A stretch of DNA of 64,000 nt from Eutreptiella sp. 'Long Island Sound 2002' (lineage: Eukaryota > Euglenozoa > Euglenophyceae > Eutreptiales > Eutreptiaceae): assembly GCA_964036045.1 (NCBI GenBank), contig OZ038378.1, positions 25,471,935-25,535,934 on the forward strand, given 5' to 3'. Below are positions 1 through 10,987 of this stretch, piece after piece. The position numbers and the translations under genes are program-made. The stretch's first letter is position 1. Each line of letters opens with the position of its first letter. The notes under the pieces are model-generated. The model was not told the origin of the DNA and searched no databases. It was given only the letters and a program-made list of their open reading frames with translations.

Positions 1-32
1 AGGAGTCAGATGAGGCTGCGGACGCGGCCGCC

Positions 33-54
33 CTTACTTACTTACTTACTTACT
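33..54. repeat. (CTTA)n microsatellite at the left edge of LINE copy A
   Basis: About five tandem CTTA units stand directly before the point (position 53) where similarity to the 3' part of LINE copy B begins. The 32 bases before them have no counterpart in copy B. This fits a 5'-truncated LINE copy or a rearrangement breakpoint. Confidence 0.7.
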
Positions 55-1205
55 TTCAGAGGGCACCGCTGCACGCACTGCTGGTGCCACGGTCGTGCAT
101 CGCGCACGAAGAGGCCATGTCCTTGTTCCCTCACTGGATGGCGGCGGTGGAGCAGGCCTTCAACCTGTGGATCGGTTCCTGGGTGGCGCGGGACATCACG
201 ACATTCAGGGAGTGGTCCCGCGTGGTGTCGGCGCAATCGTGGGCCCTGGTGCGTGGTACCAAGGTGAGAAGCCCTGCCGGCCAGAGTGATCCCTGGCTCC
301 AGGTGTACGCCAACCATCCAGCTGTCAGGAACGTCATGGGTTGGCCCCCCAAGGTGCTGCCGGTCCTTCAGCAACCTCTGTGCAGTCTCCCAATCCTGGC
401 GGTGGCTCTCGTACTTGACGTGGGTACGTTGTGGCTGTATGACCGGCAGCTGCGACGAGCCATACCAGCGGTCACGGAGCAGCGGTCCATGGCAGTGTTA
501 GTGGGCTCCAAGCAGCTGGCACAGGTACAGGGCGACGACGCGCAAGGACACGTCACGGAGGCCATGTTCTCTCTGCCAGAGGGGGATGACCACGTGGCTG
601 CCGATGCCCGTCACACCCTTGACACCCTGGGCCTCGCGGCGGTCATTGAGACTCGGGCAGGAGGACAACGCTTGGTTCTAGCATCCGCCAGGGGCCCGGG
701 GCAGGACGGGGTTGACGTCACTCGGGAGGTCCTACGGGACAACGGTTGGGAGCTCCTGGCGCATGGCACACACCGCCCCAAAGTTGCGCGGTGGCCCTGG
801 CTGCTTGAGAGCCTGCCGGTGATGCCTGACGGGCAACCGATACTCCGCCCGGTGTCCACATGGGAGGAAGCGAGGCGCAGCCTCCTCAGTTGTGCCACGG
901 CACGCACGCTGGCGGGTGCTTTGCTCGGACTCCAGGACGCGTGCTGCGATGTATGGCAGGACCTGTGGTCGCAGTGTTGTGATGGTAGCTGCGTTCTGTC
1001 GCGGTCTGTGCTTCCGCAGCAATGCCACAGGTGCGGGGAAAAAAGCGTTAGTTTGGGTTCATCAATGTGCCTCCGTCCCACTATGCGGGACATGTAAGGA
1101 GCGTGCCGATAGGGGGTGGCCTAAGGCGAGGTGGGCACTGCGGCACTCTGGACAGATGTCTTCAAGTGCCTGGATAACAATCCAGGGTGGCCTGAAGAGC
1201 GTCCG
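53..1205 (+). pseudogene. LINE copy A, C-terminal part of ORF2 (truncated, frameshifted)
   Basis: The translation matches the last ~380 codons of the ORF2 of copy B (49390-50541) almost residue for residue, with scattered substitutions. The 5' side is cut off at position 53. Near 1035-1045 a short A run carries one extra base relative to copy B, so the frame closes at 1097 instead of running through the Cys-rich C-terminus (the LCGTCKERAD segment in copy B). The stop at the copy B ORF end is also absent here (CGA for TGA). Function of this C-terminal region is not known; the Cys pairs suggest zinc binding. This is a dead fragment. Confidence 0.8.
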
Positions 1206-3469
1206 AGTGGAAGGGGTACGGTGCCCTGGAGCGCCGCCGGCAGCCCTGCCCCTGCTGCTGTGCTGGGCGGCTCTGGAGGACGACTCGCGGATACTCTGGT
1301 TGTGGCATCACGGAGGAAATGGTGACGGCGTGGTGGGGGCCGGGGGTGATGCAGATTGATGGGGTTAGGAAATGTGGGTGCACCTGCTACCGTCCCTACG
1401 CTGGACGCAGCGGAGGGGGTGGCGCCTGGGAAGCAGTGCCCTCATGGCCTGAATGTGCGGTACTGGCAGGCGGCGTGTGACGGCCAACGCGATGTGACAG
1501 GTCGTGCTGGCCTGATGGTGAGCCGTACTGCCCCCGTGCATGAGGGTCGGACAGGGATGCTTCACCCGCCTGCACCGGGTCGCCGCATACAACAGTGAGG
1601 TGTCATGGGTCGTCCCGACCAGGGTAATAAGGCCCAAACCCCTGTAGGGTATTCCCATGGCACCGGGGTCTCTACTGGCGGCCTGGCTACGGCAGTATTG
1701 GGAGTGGTTGCTCGGGATGAACTGGGGGTGCACGGAGTTGTCTGCGGGTTACGGCGTTACGGCGCCCCCTGGGAGTGTTACACGGGGTTGCGGGGACGGC
1801 CTGCAGGCCCTGGGGGCGGCGACGAAGCGATGATGTGTGCGTAGATGGATATGACGGCGAGGTCGTCAGGTGGACAGTATGGCGGGCGTCCTGGAGACGG
1901 CGTGGCAGCGTGGGAGGAGCACTCACGGGGGGCACGCGGAGTTCAAGCTGACGGTGTACTGGCGTCTTGGGGGTATACGCGGCGGTACTGGGGTCCGTAC
2001 GGTGGGGGTACGCGGCGGTACTGGGGAACCGTACAGTGGGGGAGCTGCGGGGATGCATGGCGGTACGGGGGTGTCCCACTGACCCCTCTAACAACTCAGG
2101 GGGCGCGTGGGGGCATCCCCTGGCCCCGTTAAAAAACTAGAGGGACCTTGCCTGCGGGCATGTACATAGTCTAACCTCTGACCATGGCCTTGCGGTTGCG
2201 GTGGTGCGTATGGTGGCGGCTCGCAGGTGGCATCGGCGTGGCAACGGCGCTACTACGCGGCGTTGTAGCGAAGAGTATGCGGTCGCCTCACCATTGTAAT
2301 GACTTACCCGGGGGGGGTGCCAGTCCGGTCAGCTAGAGGCGAGGGGAGAGGAGGAGCGGCATGCAGAGTGGTCCGGGGGGTGACGCGCGGGCCAATGCGA
2401 TAAGTAGCCTCGCCACGTCGTCAGTCGGGGCCAAACCTGCGGCCTGGCCGCTGCTGTGGCGGAAGAGGCGCAACCACGGGAGCTGGCCAATCAGTGCAGG
2501 TAAGGGTCAAGGGTAGGCGCCAGGGCAATGTATGTGGGCCAGATGAGGTGCACCTGGTTACCACAGCGCGGGGCGAGCCTCTGGTGGGTACCCCTACAGG
2601 GGGTCGATAACCAAGCTACGGCACCCACCAGCCCGAATCCCAGCCAGCGATGTTCACGGGTTGCGCCACTCCCGTCGCGTAGCAGCCGGCGTCCCCGCTC
2701 TGGACCCTCAAGTTATATTATACGTGGGAAAGAGGATACCTCGAAGCTGATTGGGTACTCGCCCCTGTCATGGAGTGCCGGCAAGGTATATATCTGGGGT
2801 GTGGGTGCAGCTCAGGGCCACGGGGACGTGGAGTTGATACCGTGTTTCTGTACTGTACTAGGGGACTGGTGCGGTGGGTCGGCAGTGTACATTGTGGGGA
2901 CATGGGGGCGATGAAAGCTGAGGGCCAGGCTAGGCTGGACCCTCCAGAAGTCCTGGCTATGCATATACAGATTATTGCGGCAAGGCACAGCAATGCAGCA
3001 GCATCGCAACAACCAGAAAGCAAGGGCTTCCCTGTCCGGCGCAAAGCGGCAACCAAGGAACAAAGCAGCACGCATGCGGCAAAGCAAGAGCGGACTCTCC
3101 GTCGTTCGCGTACCCCCGCCACCGTGGAGACGTCCAGTACCCGTGACCCCACGGAATCCATTGCCATCTGCGTACTCGTAATTGCCCACCACCCCTGACT
3201 CCACGTATCCCACTGCCAGCACCCCTTACCCCCGGCGAACAAACGGGCGAGCGCCCGTCGCCGTTGCTAATGCTAACGCTATGCAGTTGCCACTGCCCTC
3301 AAAGCCTGGTTGACCGGTATCCCTGGTCCTCTGGGTCCTCCGTCATGCTGTGGGCCACCTCGGGCAGCCCTGGGACCCACGGGATCGAGCGAGGCAGGAA
3401 CCACCTGTCGGCGCGAGATGCCCGGTAACTCCAGTAGACGGCATGATAAGTGGTTATGACTACGACTAT

Positions 3470-3471
<2 letters not shown>
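1206..3471 (+). other. 3' noncoding region of LINE copy A
   Basis: No credible gene. The stretch is collinear with 50542-52813 downstream of copy B, with substitutions, small indels and one inverted segment (2980-3221). It contains GC-rich low-complexity parts, for example GGTACTGGGG-like repeats around 1980-2045. It probably represents the 3' untranslated region of the element or array-specific spacer; the exact element end is not visible. Confidence 0.6.
2980..3221. other. 242-bp segment inverted relative to the copy B paralogue
   Basis: The reverse complement of this segment aligns over its full 242 bases with 52320-52561, while the sequence on both sides aligns in direct orientation (TTATTGCG on the left, CCCCTTACCCCC on the right). 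Either copy may hold the ancestral orientation. No long inverted repeats are visible at the breakpoints. Confidence 0.85.

Positions 3472-3523
<52 letters not shown>
3472..3523. repeat. (TA)n microsatellite at the start of the spacer, copy A side
   Basis: A TA run of about 50 bases, interrupted by one CA step, followed by a T run. The same tract occurs at the equivalent place downstream of copy B (52814-52856). It is a candidate for the 3' tail of the LINE or for a fixed part of the tandem unit. Confidence 0.85.
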
Positions 3524-3589
3524 CTATTTTTTTTCGATGTCTTGCAGGATTTTGTGATGGATCCCCCCCGGCGGGGGGTACAGTGAAAC

Positions 3590-5930
3590 CCTGGCCGGGG
3601 GGCAGCCGGGGCCTGCCAGGGCCGCGCCCCCCGCGGCATTTGGAGTGGCTGCCCGCGGCGGCGCCCCCTGCGGGGGCTGTGGCAGCGGCGGGCGGCCACA
3701 GCGTGGTGCCAACCAGCCCGACGACGCCGCCGATAGCGGCCAGGTGCGTGCCTGCGACATGCGTGCAACTTGCCTACACAGTGTCCTGCGTAGTGTCCGA
3801 GAGGGAAAAGGGCAGGGGAGGGAGGGGGAGGCAGGGCGGGCGTAGAGGGACAAAGGTCGCAGGCGGGTGCAGTGCGACGTGTGTGCCACAAGCCCAGGGA
3901 CCAGGGCACCAGGGGGCCGCAAGGTGAAGAGGGAGTGCGAGGGATGCCTCGTGTATTGCTCCGCGAAGTGTATGCCGGGGGGGTAAAGGGAGGACGGGGA
4001 CAGGGAGACAGAGGGCCAGGGACCAAGGGGCCTGGGAAGGGGGGCAAGGGAGGACAAGGGAGGGCGAGCAGACAGGGGGCAGGACAGGGCCAGGGGGCCG
4101 GGGCAGAGAGAGGGGGCAGAGAGGGAGGGATGCCTCGCGAATTGCTCCCCATCGTGCTCGCGCTGGCCGGAGGGCAGAGGGACAGAGATGGCACGGGCAG
4201 GAAAGGGGGTCGTACCACGGCGGCATGAAGGAGCGAACGTGGGGCAGGAGCAAAAAGGTGCCCCACAACCGAGCGAGCCGCCCGCACTGCGCGGGGGCAC
4301 TGGACAAGGCGGGGTGCTGCGTCGTGCTGCCACAAGGCAGTCCACCCCGAAAGGTGCAGTGTCCTGCGTAGTGTCATGCAACGAGGGCCGGCAAGGACGA
4401 GGAAAGAGGGCATGAACAGGGCGAAAGAGGTAGGACACTTAGGAGGCGAGCGCAGGCCGGACAGCCCGGGCAGGGAACCCTGGCCAGGGGGCAGCCCGGG
4501 CCAACCAGGGCCGCGCCCCCCGCGGTATTTGGAGTGGCTGCCCGCGGCGGCGCCCCCTGCGGGGGCTGTGGCAGCGGCCGGCGGCCGCAGCGTCGTGCCA
4601 ACCAGCCAGACGGCGCCGACGATAGAGGCCAGGTGCGTGCCTGCGACATGCGTGCGACTTGCCTACACAGTGTCCAGCATAGTGACAGAGGGGGCAAAGA
4701 GCAGGGAGGGGAGGGCGGGGCAGGGCGGGCATAGAGGGAAAAAGGCCACAGGCGGGTGCAGTGCGACGTGCGTGCCACATGCCCAGGGACCAGGGCGCCA
4801 GAGGGCAGAAAGGTGAAGGGAGAGAGGGAGGGATGCCACGCGTATTGCTCCGCAAAGTGTATGCCGGGGAGGTAAAGGGAAGACGGAGACAGGGAGACAG
4901 AGGGCCAGGGACACAGGGGCCTGGGAAGGGGGGCAAGGGAGGAAGAGGGAGAACGGGCACACAAGGGGCAGGGCTGGGCCAGGGAGCGGGAGCAGAGGGG
5001 GGGAGCAGGGAGGGAGGGTTGTCTCCTGTGTTGCTCCGCACCATGCTTGTGCTTGCCAGAGGGCGGAGGTAAGGAAGAGGAGGCGAGAGAACAGAAGCAT
5101 GCTAAACACGGACCTTATGCACGGCTAGTGTGAGCGGACCAGGGGCAAGAACGACGAGGGTGCCCCGCGACCGAGGTGACCGCCTGCGGCGAGCGGGGGC
5201 CTGGATGTGCCGCGACTGCTAGGCAGCCTGCCCCCGGAGGTATCGTGTGCGGTACAAAGTGTGTGCCACATACCAGGAGCTCAGGACACCAGGGGGCAGC
5301 AAGGGAGAGAGGTAGTGGGAGGGTTGCGGTGCGCATTGCTCTGCACGGTGCAAGACGAGGGGATAGAGGGAGGAGGGGGAAAGAGAGAGAGGAGGCCGGA
5401 GACCCTGCAACCAGGGACGAGGGGCAGGGCAAGGTGAGAGACGGCGAGCAGACAGGGGGCAGGACAGGGCCAGGGTGCCGGGGCAGAGAGGGGGGCAGAG
5501 AGGGAGCGCTGCCTCGCGAATTGCTCCGCACTGTGCTCGCGCTAGCCGGAGGGCAGAGGGTCAGAGATGGCAGGGCAGAGAAGGGAGCAACAAGGTGCCC
5601 CACAACCGAGCGAGCCGCCTGCAGCGCGCGGGGGCACTGGGCAAGGCGGGGTGCCGCGGCGTGCTGCCACAAGGCAGCCCGTCCCCAAAGGTGCAGTGTG
5701 CTGTGTGCCTGCGTAGTGTCATGCATCGAGGGCCGGCAAGGACAAGGGAAGAGGGCACGGGCAGGGCGAAAGAGGGAGGACACTTAGGAGGTGAGCGAAG
5801 GCCGGACAGCGGGAGCAGAGAGAGGGAGCGACGAGGGAAACAGGGGCTTTGCTCAGCACCAAGCGAGCACAGAGGGCGAGGGAGGGCGCAGAGGGGGCAG
5901 GGTAGGGGATAGTTGCCATGCGTCGTGCCG
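3590..5930. repeat. G-rich tandem spacer block (889-bp duplication inside)
   Basis: Purine- and G-rich on the + strand, with many GGGGCAG/GGGAGG runs. The block starting near 3589 is repeated with an offset of 889 bp near 4478 (shared starts CCTGGCC and GGCATTTGGAG/GGTATTTGGAG). A third family of blocks begins near 5105. The open frames here on both strands result from low T content and shift between repeat copies, so I do not call genes. Equivalent sequence lies at 52920-55660. Confidence 0.75.
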
Positions 5931-6029
5931 TGCGCCGTGCACGTCCTGAAACCGACTCTGACCTCATTCATGCATGTGTCATGTCACGTCAACCAAGCCT
6001 GGCGCCGGAGGCAGGAAGTGGCACGGGGG

Positions 6030-6215
6030 GACGGGCACCGGCGGCGCCATCTGTAGGGACTCCCGTGCGGTGACCCCACCTGTGGCGCAGAGGAGACACG
6101 CGCCAGTGGCGCCATCCACTGGACCCCATGCGCCTGTTGCAGTTATTGTGGCGCAGAGGGGACGGGCACCAGCGGCGCCATCCGGTGGGCCCCCTGCGGC
6201 AGCGATTATGCTGAT
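6030..6215. repeat. 65-bp tandem repeat, three units
   Basis: The motif GGCGCCAT recurs at 6044, 6108 and 6174, inside units that share GTGGCGCAGAGG and GACGGGCACC. The same three-unit array is at 55736-55915 in the other spacer copy. No coding potential is evident. Confidence 0.75.
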
Positions 6216-6714
6216 TAACTAGGTGGCCAGGGGATGCCACAAATGAATCCCCCGCCCGTCCCCCCGCGTCTCTGCCATAGGACCTCAGGGGCCTCCATGG
6301 CGCTCGGGGGTGGCAGAGGCCCGGGGGACGAGAGCGCCCGGCCGCTTTGTAGCCGCCACTTCCAGCGGACTGATACCACGGCACCGGTATCAGGCCGTTC
6401 GGAAGTGGATACACAGGCACCAGGGACAGGATGGGCAGTCGGCCCCCCCCGGGCTGTTGGGTGCCGAAACAGGGGCCCTCCCCACGACCAGGGCGGCGGA
6501 TGGCGCAAGAAGCCTTCGAGGCGTACAGTAGGTCCTCCCCGCTGCCCGCACTTCCTCATCATCCGTTTCAACCCGGATACGTACCTCCTCCAGTAAGTAT
6601 GGGCACAGGAGGGAGCAGGCACGGGACACTGAGCACCATGCGGAGACGTCGCGACTACCGCCAAGGGGCAACAGCGGCTGGAGATCCTGGGGTGCGGAGC
6701 CTATACCATGGAGA

Positions 6715-8070
6715 AGGGCGGGAAGGCCCAGAGGAGAAACCCCCCCCCTGCTGCAGCCAAGTGCCTCACCCCGTGCTTGCGTCGTGCTTGCGTCGTGCCT
6801 GCGACATGCGTGTAGCGAAGGGACGACGACAAGGGCGACCCCCCCCCCCCACACACACACCTCCGCCACACCGGGGGTGCGCACGCAGGGTAGGAGAGGC
6901 GATGACGGGTGACACACGGCAAGCCCCCCCCCCTGCAGAGGGACAAGTGCCGCGCCTCGTGCCTGCGCCATGCTTGCGTCCTGCCTGCGACGTGCGTGCT
7001 GCGGAGGCAAGACGACAAGGGCGCCCCCCCCCCCCCCACACACCGCCGCCCCCCCAAGGTTGGGGGATGCAGGTAGGGGGGGCGAAAAGCGCCCCCCCCC
7101 CCCGAGGACAAAGCGGCAGGGTGGGGAGGCAGCGGCGGGAGAGTGCGGGACGGACCCCACGACCGTGCCCGTAGAGAGCACGCGCCGTGCAAGCCCCAGC
7201 GGGAGGACCAACGGGGGTGCGAACGCAGGGTAGGAAGGGCGACGACGGGAGCCACAAGGCATGCCCCCCCCCCCCCCTCCAGAGGGACAGGTGCCGCGCC
7301 TCGTGCCTGCGCCGTGCTTGTGTCGTGCCTGCCACATGCGTGCAACGAAGGGATGACCACAAGGCTCCCCCCCCACACACACACCTCCGCCCCCCGGAGG
7401 GTGGGGGATGAAGGTAGGGAGGGGCGGACAGCGCCCCCCCCCCCCCCCGAGTACAAAGCGGCAAGGCGGGGAGGCAGCGGAGAGAGGGTGCGGGACGGGT
7501 CAGACGACCGTGCCCGTAGGAAGCAAGCGCCGTGCAAGCCCCAGCGGGGGGGGCACCGGGGGTGCGAACGCAGGGTAGGAAGGGTGACGACGGGAGCCAG
7601 ACGGCAAGCCCCCCCCCCCTGCAGAGGGACAAGTGCCGCGCCTCGTGCCTGCGCCGTGCTTGCGACGTGCTTACGCCGGAGGACGGACAGCGAGGACGCC
7701 CCCCCCCCCACCCCCTTCTCCTCCACCCACCCTAGAAAGGGGCGAGGACAGCGAGGAGACAGCGAGGGCACATCGGCGAGGGCAGAGGACAGACCGAAAC
7801 GCCGGGGGGAGGGACGAGTGGTGAGCGGTAGAGGGAAAAAAAAACAAAGGACACCAACGCGCCAGAGCAGGAACAGACAGCAGGGGCAGACGGGACACGG
7901 CAGGAGCCAGGAAGCACGGCAAGGGGCGCGGGAAAGGGGGACACCCCTGGGGAAGAAAGCCCGGAGGCAGGGACCAACACTGCAGCAAACGGGGGGGGGC
8001 CGGGGTGACAAGAGCCCGCAAAAGACGCTTGTGAGGTACCCGACCTCAAGGGTTTGCCCCCCCCCCCCCC
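6715..8070. repeat. Poly-C tandem spacer block, ~340-bp unit
   Basis: Runs of 8-17 C alternate with the conserved piece CAGAGGGACAAGTGCCGCGC at about 6935, 7280 and 7620. A shorter relative starts near 6750. A matching array with more units is at 58378-60480. Long frames on either strand mostly encode Pro/Arg or Gly-rich low complexity and are not conserved as protein. Confidence 0.75.
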
Positions 8071-8357
8071 GTGTCCGTATCGGCCCCACCTGAGCGCAGG
8101 CAATAAGGTGGGTTATGCCCGGGACTGTTGGCCAGCGGCCAGAGGTGGCACCGGCCTGGGCGGGTGGCCAATGGGCCTGACCAAGAGCACTCTTCACGGC
8201 ACGTACTGCCGTTCGTGTCCTGTGAGGGGCTGCGGGTAGGGCACACCGTCCATCAGGGTAGGCAAGAGACGCGCCTATCCCGCAAGGACTCCCCAGAGAC
8301 CCACAGTGTACCCGACCCCGGTGTGGGGAAGGGCCGACGTACCTGGTTACGGCGCAG

Positions 8358-8388
8358 GTCCATTTGTACGGAGCGGGTACAAATGGAC
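8358..8388 (+). other. 12-bp perfect inverted repeat (hairpin), spacer copy 1
   Basis: The arm GTCCATTTGTAC (8358-8369), a 7-base spacer GGAGCGG, then the arm GTACAAATGGAC (8377-8388). The second spacer copy keeps the same structure at 60762-60792 with one change that still allows a G-U pair. Role unknown; it lies about 500 bp upstream of the LINE start in the uninterrupted unit. Confidence 0.75.
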
Positions 8389-8573
8389 GCCCCGTACAAC
8401 AGAGTTACACCCTGACGGGGAGTGCATGCATGGGCCCCCCCGTGGGGAAACTCCCGGAGGGAGGAACCAGAGCCAGCGTCGGGCGCCCCCCCCCCCCCAA
8501 AGCCCTGCCTGGCAACACACCCACCAACAACCGGGTAGAACCAAGGAGCACACCAAGGGGGCGACACTGGGGG

Positions 8574-8578
8574 CAAAG
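8574..8578. other. Target site duplication CAAAG, left
   Basis: CAAAG directly before the TG of the left LTR is repeated directly after the CA of the right LTR (38695-38699). The other spacer copy has an uninterrupted GGGGGCAAAGGAGCAC at the corresponding place, near 60970, which gives an empty-site-like comparison. Confidence 0.85.
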
Positions 8579-10859
8579 TGAAGCCGATTCGGACCCCCGT
8601 GGCCATCTGGGGGTCACCTGGGGTGTGTATCTATGGGCCTGCAAGCCGCCATTGGCTGATATCATACTCCTCCATTCACCTGACCTAACCTGATGTGATA
8701 GTGTGATAGGGTTGGCCATTCCAGCTATGAGCGGCCATATTCAACACCGAGGCGCCACCGGCTGAGATTTATATATCAAAATATCAGGAATCAGCAGGGT
8801 TTTTTTATCAAAACGTTTCCGTAATTTTTCAGCTATCTGTTTCGATTGTCAATGTATCGGCGACTGGCAATTGGCTCGCGAGTTTGCGGTAACCGATTGG
8901 TTAACTGTTTTTTCCAGATATTTTAGCAGAAACCCCGATGAAGGGTTAAATTTCATCAGAACAGGGTTCGTTGCTTCCGCAATTTTCATGTTATACACTC
9001 GCAAAATTAATCCGATTTTTTCAGACATTCAGAATCGGATCTTCGATTTCGAGGTCACTGCACTGGATATGATGAATTCCGAGAGGTCCTACATTTTTCC
9101 CCGATCAGGAATCAACCTTCCTTTTGTTGTCTCCTTCATTTTTCTTGGAGATATAGGCGAAACAAAATTGATTCGTGAGGCCACTTTGAAAAGTCATATC
9201 TCCAGCTCACTGCGAGGAATTTTGATTTTGAGATATGGGCTGGAATCGCCTTGGTCTCAACCTAATTTATGATGCGTCAAACGCCTTTGGTGTGTACACA
9301 TACCTGATGTAGCAAGGGATAATGGTCAAGAGCGTAGAATGTGATTTAGAACTCTTGGACCATGAAACCGAATATTGTAATGCGACTTTCGAGTGTACCG
9401 CATGAGTGTTGGTGTTGCATAGAAACTTTCCTTGGGTTCCTACGTGTTTTTAACGTGAAGTTATGGCCATGGAGGGTCATGACATACCATGGTGGGAGCC
9501 ATTTTTGAGGGTATGTGTTATATGCATGGTATGTGCTTCGCTATGCTCACGCCCATTCTATATATCTCCGGTTGTAGGAAGATACATGGAGTCGCACGTG
9601 GCAAAGGCTTTGCCCATGTCCTAATGGTGTGCTCCATAGCGCTAGACGAAGTCTACCGCACATATAGTGCATGTGGGAAGGCTTACGGAGCGACCCACAA
9701 GCGCGACTATCAATTTTCCCAGTTTCATGGTGCGTGTCGTGAGGAGGTTTGAAGGTGTCCCTATGCGTCCATGTGGGGATCCAAGTGGGGGGATTGTTCG
9801 CAAATGGTCTCAAGCTATTGTGTTTTGAACCATATGTTGATACCATGAGTGAGCGAAGTTATATACTATTGTCATTATCTTGAAGTTGGCAAAATTTGCA
9901 TGTTTTTGACCTCATTTTATGCTCAATTTTGTATTTTATGTGCTCAACTGGTCGGCTAACAGTAACGTGCCTAGAGATCTGTGAACTATGGTATGTTGCT
10001 TATATGTTGGCATATGCTTCGGTGTTGCACCTCACCATATGCCGGGTCACGGGGTCACTTTGACGTGGCACAAGAGGCCTCACAAAATTAGGTCTCAAAT
10101 TCGTGAGTTGACTTGTGAAGCATGGCATGTATATACCCGGATGGGGTTTGGGGGCAAATGTTGGGATATTCTTGGGCATAGACCTCTGGTCTATATCACC
10201 CTTGTATATTACTCTCCGGTTTGACACATGCATGGCGCATTGGAATATTTGCCGTCTGCATTTTTGAGTATATAATTGAATTTTGGGCACTATGGTGTGG
10301 TTTGCCTAATTTTGCTATGTTGTCCGGTCATCTTCATGGGGCAATTCTCCCAGCCCAATCGACTCCCAGTCCAACCAAAATTATGACAGGGTAGGGCATG
10401 GTCTTGAGTGCCACTGTAGACCATGACGAGCCACCTCCCCTATTGGGCTAGGATTTAGAGACTGGGGAGTGAACACATTTTTGGGGTTTGTGTAGTGACT
10501 TTTGACACATGGCATTTAGCCATCTTATTTGACTTGGTTCAGGGCATCATGTTGGCGAGTCAAGGGAGGGTCTTGAGTCCAGGGAATGAGGGGTCTATGG
10601 CTGTGATTGTGTATGTTTCCATCTTGCCCCAATTTTGCTTGATTTGTGTTCATATGCCAATTTCAGGGCTTCTTTATTGATTTTGATCTATTGTACTTGG
10701 GAGTTGGTGATTGCAAGGGATCAAGATTTGTGTGAAGGAGCCATATTTTACTATTTTTTGTGTGAAATTGTGCAGGATAGGGCAAGATCATGCAGAACCT
10801 GGTGAGAAGCAAGACCATAGGGGTGACAGGAATTGGTGGAAGGGGTACAGCAGGGGCCA
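8579..10859 (+). repeat. 5' LTR of the outer Gypsy element
   Basis: About 2.28 kb. It begins TGAAGCCGATTC and ends near GGGGCCA, matching 36281-38694. Its central part is much richer in A and T than the surrounding GC-rich DNA. A TATA-like stretch (TTATATATC near 8770) could belong to a promoter, but the transcription start is not visible. Relative to the right LTR it lacks about 133 bases near 10683, at a GATTTG microhomology. The core (8860-9260) resembles the core of the nested element's LTR. Confidence 0.9.
8871..9272 (+). other. Open frame in the AT-rich LTR core, conserved in both Gypsy families
   Basis: A 133-codon open frame. Its translation resembles frames in the nested element's LTRs (- strand, within 17359-18006 and 31468-32236), sharing short strings such as RIFDF, ASAIF and TKLIREAT. 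In the right LTR of the outer element the same frame is cut by a stop near 36805. No known domain is recognised. It could be an LTR-encoded protein, or the similarity may only reflect conserved regulatory nucleotides read in one frame. Confidence 0.35.
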
Positions 10860-10863
10860 GTCC

Positions 10864-10877
10864 TGGTAGGGACCTTC
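10864..10877 (+). promoter_or_regulatory. Possible tRNA primer binding site
   Basis: TGGTAGGGACC starts five bases inside the left LTR boundary and begins with the TGG expected opposite a tRNA CCA end. I could not assign a specific tRNA, and the offset is larger than usual, so this is tentative. Confidence 0.25.
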
Positions 10878-10987
10878 TTTATGGTAGCAGAGGATTACCT
10901 GCCCCCTACCGCCGCACCGGGGACTTGGGCCCTCATGAGCCCTGCCCAGGGACGCCCCGGGTGAAGATCGTCGAGTCCGTGGAGTCA

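Noticed and set aside
3524-3550. Possible 3' splice site (T-rich stretch then TCTTGCAG) after the TA tract, present in both copies
   Set aside because: No matching 5' splice site or exon frame could be supported, and downstream sequence is noncoding repeat.
3472-4438. 300-codon - strand frames through the TA tract and G-rich block
   Set aside because: They translate a microsatellite and repeat blocks, and overlap each other in different frames.
6390-8197. Long frames on both strands in the poly-C block (up to ~500 codons)
   Set aside because: They encode low-complexity Pro/Gly/Arg/Cys sequence, change frame between repeat units and are not conserved as protein in the second spacer.
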